This document shows, in pieces, positions 34,227 to 46,516 of a DNA stretch of 64,000 bases. The translations under genes and the position numbers were made by a program. This stretch comes from Telopea speciosissima (lineage: Eukaryota; Streptophyta; Magnoliopsida; Proteales; Proteaceae): assembly GCF_018873765.1 (NCBI RefSeq), contig NC_057917.1, positions 53,561,464 through 53,625,463 on the forward strand, in the 5' to 3' direction. Every line of letters starts with the position of its first letter. Positions within the stretch are counted from its first letter, which is position 1. Under the pieces are notes generated by a model. That model did not search any database. It saw nothing but the letters and a program-made list of their open reading frames with translations, and was not told the DNA's origin.

Positions 34227-35318
34227 ATGAGAGGCGTAAACGAGAAGGCAACGGGCGGCACGCTCACCTTTCCGCCACTCCCACTCCACACAACTCAGGC
34301 GATGCGACGAACATCCCTGAACCGTGCGTTCGGCCTAGTATACTGGTGTGCCATTGTGGCTCTGTTCTACCGCCATTTCCACTCATCCATCTCCTTCTTC
34401 TCCCTTCTCTTGATAGTGGCCGATGCCGTCTTCGCCTTCATGAGGGCCACCACCGAGTCTCTACGGCTGCGTCCGGTTCACAACCGGGAGTTCCCAGAGA
34501 AGTTGAGAAGGGCTGTACTGGTGGAAGGAGCGGAGGAGGAAGAGGTGGAGAGGGATTACGATCCCCCTGGGGTGGATGTGTTGATATGCACGGCCGACCC
34601 ATACAAGGAACCTCCCATGGGAGTGGTGAACACCGCACTGTCGGTGTTGGGGTACGATTACCCTGTGGAGAAGCTGGCGGTGTACGTATCGGACGATGGG
34701 GGATCGGAGCTTACGCTGTTTGCATTCATGGAGGCAGCCAAGTTCGCCCGCCGCTGGCTGCCTTTCTGCAGGGACTACGGATTACTTGACAGGTCCCCCC
34801 ATGTCTACTTTGGAAGTGGATCTACCCATACATTTCCCGAGGATGCCCATAACATCAAGGTTTGTCAATTATTCTACATTCTCTATACCATGGCTTTAGT
34901 GCACGGTATTAGAATGAGTATCAATAACCTACAAAACCAATATATTATCACATCGATATCGATTTGGATCAATTGTATCAAACAAAATTATCCTTATATC
35001 GAACTTAATATATAAACATGAGACTTAGAGATTTATGTATCTACAAATTTTATGTCTCATTCAATTACCACGTGCATGATATATTTTTAATATCATTTAA
35101 GTAAGACTTCCTATAGAGGGCTGAAAAAAATTAGACGATAAGTCAATAATTGATGTTAGAATGGGTATGGTTTAATAGGACCCCATACTAGGCCGTCCCT
35201 ATGGGTTGGGATCCATAATGCCTTGCTCTGCCCTATTATTACCTTCTTCTTTATTTTTATTTTTTATAGCATGCCTGTTTCCATTTAGGGCCTAAATGAG
35301 GCCCACATGGTTTTAGGA

Positions 35319-35337
35319 GAGAGAGAGAGAGAGAGAG
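35319..35337 (+). repeat. (GA)n microsatellite in CslG-2 intron 1
   Basis: About nine GA units; CslG-3 has a shorter GAGAGAGAG at 58675 in the homologous place. Confidence 0.7.
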
Positions 35338-35454
35338 CCACTATTTTTTATGTGAGAAAAGGATAAAAGAATTTGTACAAGTACAACGGTAGCGCAATAA
35401 AAATTTTCCCATACTTAAATATAAGGGAAAAACCTTCACGCCTAGTGTTGATGG

Positions 35455-35923
35455 TAGGGCTGCAACAGGGACGGGTTGGGCTAGGCTTTATACAATCCTA
35501 GTCCAATCCAATCCTACTCAAGACCAGAAAAATCCAACCTTGACCCACCCTCAAGGGTGGGTCAGCTTGACCCGCCCTCAGGGCCGGGTAGGGCCAGACT
35601 GACCTTGATTGGCCTCGATCATGGGGAGGGGGAAGGAAATGCATGGGCTAGAATGGACCGGGGAGAAAAGTATCAATTTAACGTAAATTAACACTGTAAT
35701 AAAATGTATTATATCACTTATTGTCTTCATATATAATATATTATATAACAAAATGTGGTTGACGTTTAAAGTTTATAATATAGTATAACTTAAAACAAGG
35801 TCAAGCTGGGTTGGGCCAGGCCAGACTTAGCCCGAGGCCTCAACCCTGTCCCAACCGGACCCTGACTCAGGGCCATGTGGACCAGGGCGGGTTCGGTTTG
35901 ACAGGGCCAAACTTGCACCTCTA
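35455..35923. mobile_element. Non-autonomous hAT element in CslG-2 intron 1
   Basis: The ends are TAGGGCTGCAAC and, inverted, TAGAGGTGCAAG. The flanks GTTGATGG (35447-35454) and GTTGATGT (35924-35931) are a one-mismatch 8-bp duplication. CslG-3 has the empty site, CCTAGTGTTGATGTACATG, at about 58800. The interior is rich in CCTGA/TCAGG words, related to the larger element at 58946 in opposite orientation. Confidence 0.85.
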
Positions 35924-36489
35924 GTTGATGTACATGTGAGCGTGCACCTTGTGTTTACCCCTTTTTTTTTTTTTTTTTTTTCGATAGTTGGTTTTCTTTG
36001 CGAGGTATTGGTCTTTGCCAATTAAGCAGTCCCCTTGGGGTAACCGAGATCTCGTTCCTTGCGAAATACAAGGAAGTGAGGAATCTTGTCATTATATACT
36101 GTTAGTCATATACTGTTAGTCAACTTTTCTTGTTCTAAATTACTTACAAAGATGGAAACGTTGGTACTGGGTTCATGTGGTAGAGTTGGAAGTTTGAGTT
36201 TAAACATAAATCCATCAATTATATTATTATACTTTCAATAGTTTTCTTTGATTGATTTTAACATGTTCAGATGATGTATGAAGAGATGAAAGTAAAAGTA
36301 GAGAGAGTTATGGAGAAAGGGTTTGTTCTTCCGGAGGAATACGTCATGAACGAACATGAGCATGAGGCTTTCAACAAATGGCGAACGCCAGGATTCACAT
36401 GTCAAGACCATTCTGCAGTAATTCAGGTTAATTTTTTTAGCAGATATGATCTTATATAATCTCTTTTTTACCCAGCAGATCAAGAGCAT

Positions 36490-36493
36490 TCTC

Positions 36494-36527
<34 letters not shown>
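36490..36527 (+). repeat. (CT)n microsatellite in CslG-2 intron 2
   Basis: An imperfect (CT)n run interrupted by one CGCT. Confidence 0.8.
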
Positions 36528-38525
36528 CCATTGATGGATTACTAAGAGCAGGTTTTATTAGAGACTGGGAAAGACAGAGACATAAAGGGCCATAGAATGC
36601 CTAACCTCGTCTATGTCTCCAGAGAGAAAAGCAGGAACTCACCACACCACTTTAAGGCCGGTGCCCTTAATGCACTAGTAAGCTTAATTGATCTATTCAC
36701 ACTTAGTTTATTTATTTATTTTGTTTATAATGATCAGCAAATTAATTACAGTTTTACTTGTTTTGAACCTTCGAGTATCAGCTACTATGACTAATGCACC
36801 GGTGATCCTAAACATTGATTGTGATACCTACTCCAATGATCCCGAAACCCTTCTTCGGGTGCTATGCTATCTTGTAGACCCTTCAATTGGGCCAAAACTA
36901 GCTTACATTCAGTTCCCTCAACGGTTCCATTGGACTGGCAAGAACGACATCTATGGTAACGACCACAGACGTTTGTATCAAATAGATCCAACAGGGATGG
37001 ATGGACTTGCAGGCACACGTTATGTCGGCAGTGGATGCTTTTTCCAGCGACTTTCTTTGGTGGGCCTTTATCGTTCTCCTCCTCTGATATCTTCCCTATA
37101 CTAAACTCATTCCACCATGACTTGGACAATAAGTCTATTAGTTCCAAAACAGTTTTGGCTTCAGCCCATCATGTAGCAAGCTGCAACTATGAACATGAGA
37201 CCAACTGGGGTATTGAGGTAAGCTTCAAAAAGAGAAAATTACTGTTTATGTTTGCAAAGCATTCATGATCATAAGTTGTTTGATAAAATGCACAGATGGG
37301 CTTCAGATACGGATCATTAGCAGAAGACTACAATACTAGTTATCTGCAACAGTGCAAAGGATGGAATGCAGTGTTTTGCCATCCTAAAAGGGCAGCATTT
37401 TTGGGGGGCTCGCCTTTTACTCTAAATGACGTATTAAGCCAGAACATCAGGTGGTCCATTGGCCTGTTGGAGGTGGCCATCTCCAAGTACAGTCCAATCA
37501 CTTACGGCACTCGAGCCATGGGATTGCTTGTGGGTCTTGCATATGCCCACAATGGATTTGAACCAACTTGGTGCCTTCCAATAACCACGTATGCCTATAT
37601 CCCACAACTAGTTCTCCTCAATGGAGTCTCCATGTTCCCAAAGGTACCTACTTGCACTTGTTATAATGGATTACATAACATTTCCTTTAATCTAGTTAAT
37701 TAATGATCCTTAAAAGTTAGCCATTAAGAAGAGGGTGGTCAAGCCCTTATAAGGAACGAGTTTTCCTTCATCCACGGTTTCATGGGTTCTAAAGTTTGGA
37801 TGAGACTCCTAGAATTGTGGAAATTAAGGGCATTTCGGAACTTCGTCAATAGGAAGTATAAATGAGATCACAATGGTGGGAGAAGGAAAACTTTCCCCTA
37901 AAAAGATTAATTAGTGCATATTTGATTGAGACTTAATTTAAAATTAGCTAACAAAGTAGAAATTTTGTATTTCCAGGTATCAGACCCTTGGTTATGTTTG
38001 TATGCATTCCTTTTCTTGGGAGCCTATGTACAAGATTACCTTGAATTCATTTTAGCAGCAGGAACAACTCGAAAGTGGTGGAATGATCAAAGAATGTGGA
38101 TGATCAGGGGAAACTCATCTTATCTATTTGGGTCTACCACCTATTTACTAAAATTGCTTGGCTTTCCTACCTCTGGATTCAATGTGACTAGCAAAGTGGT
38201 TACAGGAGAACAAATGAAGCGATATGAGCAAAGTATATTCGAGTTTGGTGTCGCCTCAACTTTGTTTGTGCCACTCACAACAACTGCCATACTCAATTTG
38301 ATTGTATTTGTGGTGGGGCTTGTGGGAGTGTTTAGACATGGAAACACAAATGAAATGTTTGTGCAGTTGTTTCTTTCAGGCTTTGTGATGGTGAATTGTT
38401 GGCCAATATATGAGGCCATAGCTTTGAGAAAGGACGATGGAAAGATGCCTGCAAAGATTACAATGATATCAATCTTACTTGCATGGCTTTTCTACTTAGC
38501 CTCATCATTGGCACTCAAACTTTAA

Positions 38526-40286
38526 TAAGATATTTCCCCATTTCTCCTTTTCATTGTAGAAATTACATACTTCTATGGAATCCCTTTATGAAATTATCCT
38601 TCTATAAATAGGAAGTCTTTAATTCATGTGAGTACTTTTTTTTCTCGCTTAAATATTTCCATTTTGTAATATGTGATTAAGACAGGTTTTTTTTTTTTTT
38701 AAATCTCTTTTTCTTTATTTTTGGATCGGTTTTCATACACGGTTTTGTTAGCACTTCAATCATTGAATAGGTACATGAAAATCAATTATTCTTATCCAAC
38801 CACTGAAGTGTCAATCGTATTCATACATGAACCGTGTATGGAACCTTTTACCTTTTTCTTTAGGGTGGGGGTGGGGAGGGGGTTGAGGAATTCACACAAA
38901 AGGGAAAACTTTTTGTTTTGATGATGATCGACCCCATGGCTTGTGAAATATCAAATATTTCATTATTTTTAAACTATATTGATGTGGCAAACCCCCAACA
39001 CCTCCCTCCCCGCACCCCCGAAAAGAAGGGGGGGGGGTGGACAAGGCAGGAAATGGAACAACCAATGTTATTATACCCTACCATTGATTACATGAGCTAC
39101 CCAATCAAGCTTAGGTGGGTGGTGTTATACATACAGTGTATGTGGTGCATGTGTGGTGTTTTTATTGTTTTCAACACAATATGGTCCTTGTTATAAACAC
39201 GGTGCAGTTAGGTTGAGTCAATAGAGCAGTTGGACCAATGGTAGTTGAGTATAGAGGTGTATATGCAATTTACTAGTGTGGCAAAGCATCTATAGTGATG
39301 TGACAGGGATCACAGGTGTTCTAGTAGAGCTAACAGAGAAAGAGAGTCACATGGCAGTACAGACAGTGTAGTGATTCAACAGGCTTAGGACTCTTTATGG
39401 CAGTATATGTTACAATGTAAAGTCCGCAGTTGTGGCCGGACAATGCAGTGGGAGTTTATGGACATATGACAGCATGCTGGAGAGGTGATAGACAGTTGTT
39501 GATGAGGGTACAACATGATCTAGCAGGCACATGGTGAGTTGGCAGTACATGTGGCAGCTTGTTGATAGTTTGGCATGATGAATGTGCCAACACAGTACTT
39601 GAGTCATGATTTGACATGTGTACATATAATATAGTGTTCATAGGTGATGTGGCAGTACTAGGAATAGTTATTAAGTTCGTGAATGACAATAATACGAGAA
39701 TGGATACATAAGGCAATCAAATGGATTGTACGACGATAATGCTTTTAAAAAATCCGGCGCAATAAAACACATAGGGCAATGATATAGTACATGTTTAATA
39801 CGGTTGCTCTGTAAAAATCCGAGAGCAAAAATATGGGTATATATTCACTATACAATAGACGTGTACACCTAATAAACATATTAATAGCATTTACTGATGT
39901 GCCTAAATATAGTTTGATTGGTTACAAAGCCTAGAGTGTATTCATTCTTCATTGTAGAGCTTAGAATGACCAATCAAAAGAGATGATTGGAAGGAATTAG
40001 ATATACTAACACATTACAATCTTAATGAATATTGTTATAACCATATTAATGTCCAATAAAAATAGCTGAAATGAAGGAATATAACCAACAAAGGTCCTTC
40101 AATGGTTTCTTGAATACTGTGGATCAAGTATATCCTCAACAAATCAATTTGAACAACCAATTCCTCAATGGAACAAAACAATAAATATGACAAATTCTAA
40201 AATAATCAAAGAATGTCATAAAATCCACAAAACATATTTCATGTCATAAAGATGAAAAAACATCAATTATTCATATCTGATGGTGC
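38526..40286. other. 3' flank of CslG-2 and repeat-rich intergenic DNA
   Basis: To about 39020 it matches the flanks of copies 1 and 3. From 39200 to 39700 it is rich in GTGGCAGTA-like words, a style also seen at 49050-49260, so these two stretches may once have been joined and then split by the hAT and Copia insertions. No gene found. Confidence 0.45.
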
Positions 40287-40443
40287 TTATGCCTCTGAAC
40301 CATGTGTGAAAGGAGTATTGGTGATATTACACAGTTGACTTAAATTGTTAATATAGATTGGAGTATATGGTTCATCAGAATCAAATGCAGATCCAAGCCC
40401 AAGTTCTCTATCAAGCCATGTCTGATCATCTTCCATTATTTTA
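40287..40443 (-). pseudogene. hAT transposase, C-terminal piece (split by Copia)
   Basis: The minus strand reads KIMEDDQTWLDRELGLGSAF and continues DSDEPYTPIYINN to a stop at 40287. It is the continuation of the minus-strand transposase at 46517-48030; the Copia element lies exactly between them, with TTTTA duplicated. Confidence 0.68.
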
Positions 40444-40661
40444 TGTAAAGGTATTTATGTAATATCCCTTCATATGTTCTAATATAATCCTACTTGTATT
40501 AATACTCAGGCTATGAGGGGCAATCTAGTAATTAGTCCATCTGACCTAAACCCTAGTTTTCCTATAAATATTAGCTGGAGGCAGCAGTCTGGATATTCCA
40601 AACTAGATACTCAGGGTGTAATGCTTTAAGCAACCTTGTACTTAAACCCTAAACCCTAACA
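40444..40661 (+). repeat. Copia 5' LTR
   Basis: TG...CA ends. It contains a telo-box-like AAACCCTA followed by TATAAATA at about 40563-40572, a plausible promoter, and ends in two ACCCTAA units. Confidence 0.85.
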
Positions 40662-41599
40662 ATCTTAAAGCATTATTTTTCTCTTATCGATCGGACATAA
40701 CTTTTTTCGGATTCATGATTCTGATTTTCTCGGAGATCGGCTTTGGTGTTCATGATTCTGTATTTTGAGAGATCGGCTCAATGTTTGTTCGTGTGATCGA
40801 TAGAAGGGTAGAGGTGATCGTGTGAACGACAAAAGGGTAGACTTGTTCGTGTGCTCGACAATGGGTACTGTTTCTGCTGTTCTTATTTATTTTATCCGCA
40901 AGCTTCTATCAGATTGATTGTTAGATCAAACAATCAAAGCATTGATTGCATTGATTGCATAAAGCAATAAAAGGACACAAGTTTGCAGAAATTTACTCTT
41001 TTGACCGTAAGCTTTTGAGTGCTTTGATTTATATATATTAAAAAAAAAAACCAAATGGACATTTTGTAGTCTTTTGTCAAAGAACCTTTAATAAAAGGTA
41101 TTTTTGGTGGTTTGATTACAAACGGTCAAAGAAACACTTGCTGTATAAATAGATTGCTTTGGAAAAGCATTGAATTCTCTTTTGTTTTGTCAAATCAAAG
41201 AAAGTGGGTTGATTTTTATTGCCTATTAAAAATAAAAAAAGAAAGACAAAATAGAAGAAGACAAATGGACACCTTTTGATTTGACTTATCAAATCCCTTT
41301 TGGGTTCGGTCATTAACTACGGGCTGCGACCAGTGCCAGCCGTCATCGAACAGCAACCAGCGACCCGCGTCAGTCAGCGATCTGCACCAGCCAGCACTAG
41401 CGTGCACACCGTAAGTGTCAATACCGTTGCACCGTCGCCATCCTTTCCTCCGTCGTCTAAATCCAGGGTTCTCCATCTCGGGTGTGATTGTTTTTTGGAG
41501 CATTTATTTTTATTTGAGTTTTTTCCTTGGGCATATAAACAAATCATATAATAATAGAGAAACATGCTGTTCCAATTGAGATGATCAAATTGGAAAGCT

Positions 41600-42480
41600 T
41601 TAGTGGCTTTGAGTTCAGTTCTTGAAAATTGAGGACTCAGTTTGGACTGAAGTACCTTGATATTTTCTACACTGTGGTTAATAAATTTTTTGATTGAACG
41701 GACCTACCTGAAGCCCAATGGATAAGTGATGAGGACTTTTGCATATACTACCTATTGAACTGCCTATCAGATAGGCTAGCAGAGACCTATAGTAAATATG
41801 GGACTGCAAAAGAGATTTGGAAAAACCTAGAAGCCCAATTCAAAAAAGAGGAGGACTTATCAAAGACTCACTTGGTTGACAAGTTTATGGATTTCAAGTT
41901 TCAAGAAAATAAGGAAATACTTTCTCAAGTAACAGACTTTGAAAACTTGAGAACAAAACTGAACCAAGAAAATATCTCTGTTGTTGATGCATTCTTAGTG
42001 GGTGCAATTATTTTTAAGTTACCCTCTACCTGACATTCCTTTAAAACTGAGATGCATAAGAAGAAAACACAAACACAAGTGGGGTTGGATGATCTCAAAC
42101 GGTTCATTAGAATCAAAGATGAGAACAGAGCTAGGAACAACTTGGAGATGGTGAAATAACAACAGGCATCTGCCAATTTAGTTTCATAACCCACGAAAAA
42201 TCCTAGGTAGTTCAAGCCACCTAGAAAGAACCCCAACAGTTGGAGGCCAAAAAGACTAACTTTAAAAAGAAGGGCAAGTGCCGCAACTGTAGAAAGTGGG
42301 GTTACTATGCATCTGAGTGTAGGGGTCCTAAGAAAGGGAACACTGACACACCACAGAAGGAAGTTCACATGTTGGTGGACAAGACTGAGCCTACTAACTT
42401 TGTTGCCATGGTTGGCAAGGGTAAGGGGTTGGCCAGTACATCTTCAGATTGGTGGTTAGACTCCGAGCGACTTGTCATGT
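41600..42480 (+). pseudogene. Copia gag with degenerate zinc knuckle
   Basis: 41755-42033 encodes a UBN2-type gag core (ETYSKYGTAKEIWKNLEAQF, VDKFMDFKF). After a stop at 42033 the frame near 42240 gives KKGKCRNCRKWGYYASEC, a CCHC knuckle whose His is Tyr. Nucleic-acid binding is likely lost. Confidence 0.75.
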
Positions 42481-42805
42481 TTGTAATAGCAAGAACCTGC
42501 TCACTGATATTGTTCAAGTAGTAGAGACTATCACTGTTGCAAATGGAGACGTTGTGGAAGTGATTCAACAAGGGACATCGATCTTGGTTCTATCATCAGG
42601 TAAAATACTAACTTTGAAAAATGTTAAAATCTTTTCTGGTTTTGCAAAGAATTTAATTTCAATTGGAATTTTGCTTGATGTTGGCATGTCTATTACTTTT
42701 AGTAGTGGTAGAGTAACACTGTCTGTTAATTCTTTTTATTTTGGATGTGCTTATAATTTGAATGGTATGTTTAGGTTGAGTTTAGCTAATGAGATAATAA
42801 ACTAG
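42449..42805 (+). pseudogene. Copia protease region, frameshifted at the active site
   Basis: The upstream frame reads WWLDS and the downstream frame ATCHVCNSKNLL; the catalytic Asp-Ser-Gly triplet is broken by a one-base change in phase at about 42468. The downstream frame continues to 42805. Confidence 0.7.
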
Positions 42806-42856
42806 GTTAACTATATTTCATTTTATCCTAAAATACTACACTGTAAGTTAGAACAT

Positions 42857-43873
42857 GTGAACTATAGGAAAATGCTCAAACTAGCTAAAACTCATAATTT
42901 ATCATTAGACATTTCAATTAGATTTAACAAATGTGAAGTGTATGCTCAAACCAAAATAACTAGAAAACCTTTTAGACTGGTTTCTAGGAGCACTCAACTT
43001 CTTGAACTTATACATTCTGACATTTGTGACTTTAAAAACTACACAACTAGAGGAGGTCGAAAGTATTTGATAATATTTATAGACGATTTTTCTAGATATT
43101 GTCATTTATACCTGTTAAAATCTAAAGATGAAGCATTTGGAAAATTTAAGATTTTCAAGAATAGGGTAGAAAATCAGTTGAATTTGAAAATTAAAAGATT
43201 TAGAAGTGATAGGGGAAGAGAATACAAATTGACAGAGTTTAACGAATTCTGTGCCTCTGCGGGCATAATCCTTGAAACTACTGCTCCTTACTCACCTCAA
43301 TCATATGGCATAGCTGAAAGAAAGAATAAAACGTTAACAGAGATATTAAACTCCATGTTATTGACAGCTGGCATGCCCTCTTACTATTGGGGAGGAGCAG
43401 TGTTGACTGCAAATCACATTCTAAATAGACTACCACATTCAAAACTGACTTCTACACCTTATGAACTATGGCATAACCATCCCTATAGATATGACACTCT
43501 TAATGTTTGGGGCTATATAGCTTATGTTAGGATACAAGACCCTAGGAGACCTAAGGTGGGAACTAGAACAAATACTTGTGTATATCTACGTTGTACAGAA
43601 GACAGTGCTGCAGATCGATTTTTGGATCTATCCACCAATGTGGTGATAGAATCTAGGAATGCTATATTCTTTGAAGATAAATTCATCAGAGATAAAGTCC
43701 TGCCCTTGTCTGATCTGACTAAAATAGTTATAGAATTACCTTTGGAGTCTGAACCAATTGTTTCTGACACTATTCCCACAATGCTCTCTGAATCAGAATC
43801 TAGAAGAGTATCTACTAGAGATAGAGTATCCAAAGATTTTGGTGAGAATTTTAACCTACCATCTAGAGGCTGA
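42857..43873 (+). pseudogene. Copia integrase
   Basis: A 338-residue open frame. The DDE core is visible: HSDICD, RSDRGREY and, 35-36 residues on, GIAERKNKT. The N-terminal zinc-finger (HHCC) is eroded: H at EHVNYRKM is before the Met and the CxxC is incomplete. This is the best-preserved domain of the element. Confidence 0.8.
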
Positions 43874-43943
43874 TCCATCCACCTATAAGTAAGCGATGAG
43901 ATCTAGGGACTCATTGCTATAGAAAGAAGTCATTGACGAGAAA

Positions 43944-45360
43944 ATGAGCTCTTTAATGCAGAATGAGACCTGGCACCTTGTTGATCTACCTAGAGGGGTC
44001 AAGACAATATGGTGTAAGTGGGTACTGAAGAAGAAACTTAATCCGGATGGGTCTATAGCTAGGTATAAAGCATGGTTAGTAACTAAGGGTTATGCTCAGG
44101 TGAGAGGGATAGATTATTTTGACATCTACTCCCCGGTCTGTCATTTGGCAACGATAAAGATTCTTCTTGCCATAGCATCTATTGAGCACTATGTTGTGCA
44201 TCAAATGAATGTAAAAATGGCTTTCCTTAATGGAGACCTAACAGAAGAAATCTACATAAACCAATCTGAAGGGTTTGTCATGGAAGGTTCTGAAAAAAGA
44301 GTTTGTAAATTAAACAAATCTCTCTATGGTCATAAACAAACACCTAAATTGTGGCATGAGAAGTTTGACAAGACAGTAAAGAGCCTTGATTTTTCAAACC
44401 AGCAACTCGGATAAGTGCCTTTATATTTTTTGTCTGAGTTAAATAAGGTCACGATTATTTGTTTGTATGTAGACGACATGTTGATTCTAGGTTCTGATCT
44501 CGCTATAGTGAGTGATATTAAAGAAACATTGTCCAAAGAATTTGATATGAAAGATCTTGGTGTGGTAGACATCATTCTTGGAATGAGAGTAAGCTTCAGT
44601 GAGCAAGGGGTCACCCTTAGTCAGTCTCATTACATTGAGAGGCTACTTTCTAGTTGGGGATACAGTGATTGAAAACCGATTGAGACACCCTATGACTGTA
44701 ACAAACGATTGAAACTTAACAAAAGTGACACCGTGAATCAGTTAGAATATTCTAAATTGATTGGTAGTCTCATGCATGCAATGAGTTGCACTAGGCCAGA
44801 CATAGCCTTTACGATAGGTATGCTGAGTTGTTTCACTAGTAATCCTAAAAAAGAGCATTGGGATGCCCTGACGAGGCTGATGAGATACCTTAAGGGTACT
44901 CTAGATTATGCTCTATGTTATACTGGACATCCTCCAACTTTGGAAGGATATTCTGACGCATCTTGGTGTTCAGATTTGGGAGACAGTAGATCCACCAGTG
45001 GTTATGTATTTACACTAGGAGGAGCAGCTATAGCATGGAAATCCAAGAGACAGACTGGTATTGCTCTGTCATCTATGGAATCGAAACTTTATGCTCTAGC
45101 TTCTGCAGGAGATGAAGCAGAGTGGATAAATGATCTGATCATGGATATTCCATTGAGGAGTTTTAAGTTAAACTCTATATGTATATTCTGTGATAATCAA
45201 GGAACAAAGACGATAGTGAATAACTCACTCTTTAATGGTAAGAGGAGACACATCAGGTTGAAATAGGCCATGTTGAATTATCGAACAGAACAAGGAATTA
45301 TCACTTTGATTGATGTGAGATCGAAGGATAATACAACAGATGTCCTTACAAAGGGATTGA
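43944..45360 (+). pseudogene. Copia reverse transcriptase and RNase H, with stops
   Basis: Three blocks of open frame: 43944-44414 (TWHLVDLPRG, KWVLKKKLNPDG, MNVKMAFLNGDL), 44415-44672 (catalytic YVDDMLILG) and 44709-45266 (RNase H: YSDASWCSD, ALSSMESKLYAL, CDNQGT). They are separated by stops at 44412, 44670 and 45264. No functional enzyme can be made. Confidence 0.85.
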
Positions 45361-46298
45361 ACACAGATTGAACATTGAAAACTACGGGGGAGGTGGGGTT
45401 AAAGACTATTTAGTCAGGTCATAACCTAACCCAGTATTATTTTGAATTATTCAAATCTCATCTAGCCTTGGAAAGCATTTGGGACAGTTTACATGTTTCA
45501 GATAACTTAGTTATGTTTCAGATAACTTAATTAGGTTACTAAGTATGAGGGTTTGTGAAGCCATTCCAAACTTGATGGTGTAGTAAATTTTTCATGTGAA
45601 GTTTCCTTACTTTGTTATTCCACAAAGGAATATGAAAAATGTCTGATATGTTTCAATGATATTGTGCTAGTCTTTATGTCATTCCAAATTTGATGACATG
45701 TCTTTCATAGTATGGTGTACCATTCCAAATTTGATAATACAACATAAATCTATGACTGATATGACGAACACAGTATTTCAAACGGAAACATGGTATGGTC
45801 CTTGTGATAGAGACTATATAGGATCGAGTTCTTGTAAAGAAACTTGATGATGATACTTATTATTTTTTATTTACCTTCAGCCATATATGGAATGTACTAA
45901 GTTCTTATTGTTAAACTAGATACTATTGTGTAAATGATTGAATTCATATTATCTTATGAAATTCATATTTGATAAATTACAGAGAATGGCGAAGATGGAG
46001 GAGAAAGGTTGAATCTGAATCTCGATGAGGATGACTTACTTGATGAGTAAAGTCACATGGATTGCAAGGACTTTTCCTTTTGATTATTTCTTTTGGTTTA
46101 GCCACTTGCATGTGAAACTTCGGATTTATTGTTGGGTTTAGTTTTAATCTAAAACCCTAGTTTTATTTCTTGAAGTTTACTTCTTTGATTTATTGAATTA
46201 TTGATATTCAACTTATACAATTTATATTGATTCAATTACTGATTGAACAATGGTTTCTATACATATGTGGTGGATATATGTAGAACATAGGAGGAGAT

Positions 46299-46516
46299 TA
46301 TAAGGATATTTATGTAATATCCCTTCATATGTTCTAATATAATCCTATTTGTATTAATACTCAGGTTGTGAGGGATAATCTAGTAATTAGCCCATCTGAC
46401 CTAAACCCTAGTTTTCCTATAAATACTAGCTGGAGGCAGCAGTCTGGGTATTCCAAACTAGATACTCAGGGTGTAATGCTTTAAGTAACCTTGTGCTTAA
46501 ACCATAAACCCTAACA
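46299..46516 (+). repeat. Copia 3' LTR
   Basis: Same length as the 5' LTR. The first T is followed by A rather than G, one of the ~14 differences. It is followed by TTTTA. Confidence 0.85.

Larger units (their letters stand above)
34227..38525 (+). pseudogene. CSLG: CslG copy 2, disabled by splice-site loss and frameshift
   Basis: Homologous exons: 34227-34859, 36271-36426, 36552-36677, (36769)-37217, 37296-37643, 37977-38525. Two independent lesions fall in exon 4. First, the intron-3 acceptor is GAAC where copies 1 and 3 have GAAG, so no AG stands before CTTCGAGTATC. Second, after CAGCGA near 37052 four bases are missing relative to copy 1; a later 3-base gain (DNKS for DKS) does not restore phase, so exon 4 is 449 nt and the frame ends at about 37104. 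Exons 5-6, including TED-like AED and QNIRW, are otherwise clean, which suggests recent death. A truncated product with only the first catalytic half is the most it could make. Confidence 0.88.
40444..46516 (+). mobile_element. Ty1/Copia LTR retrotransposon, complete ends, dead coding region
   Basis: A 6,073-bp element with 218-bp LTRs (40444-40661 and 46299-46516) and target duplication TTTTA at 40439-40443 and 46517-46521. A polypurine stretch GGAGGAGAT precedes the right LTR. The domain order gag, protease, integrase, RT, RNase H is Copia-type. Coding is broken: the frame shifts in the protease site, the RT is cut by stops, and the zinc knuckle has lost its His. The LTRs differ at about 14 positions by eye, nearly all transitions, which fits methylation-driven decay. 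It sits inside a hAT transposase gene. Confidence 0.92.

Noticed and set aside
36738-37217. Rescue of CslG-2 by an alternative acceptor
   Set aside because: The AG at 36737 gives the downstream phase but meets a TAA before the DCD motif; the other nearby AGs give wrong phase.
40640-40661. Interstitial telomere array
   Set aside because: Only two ACCCTAA units, and they are the LTR terminus.
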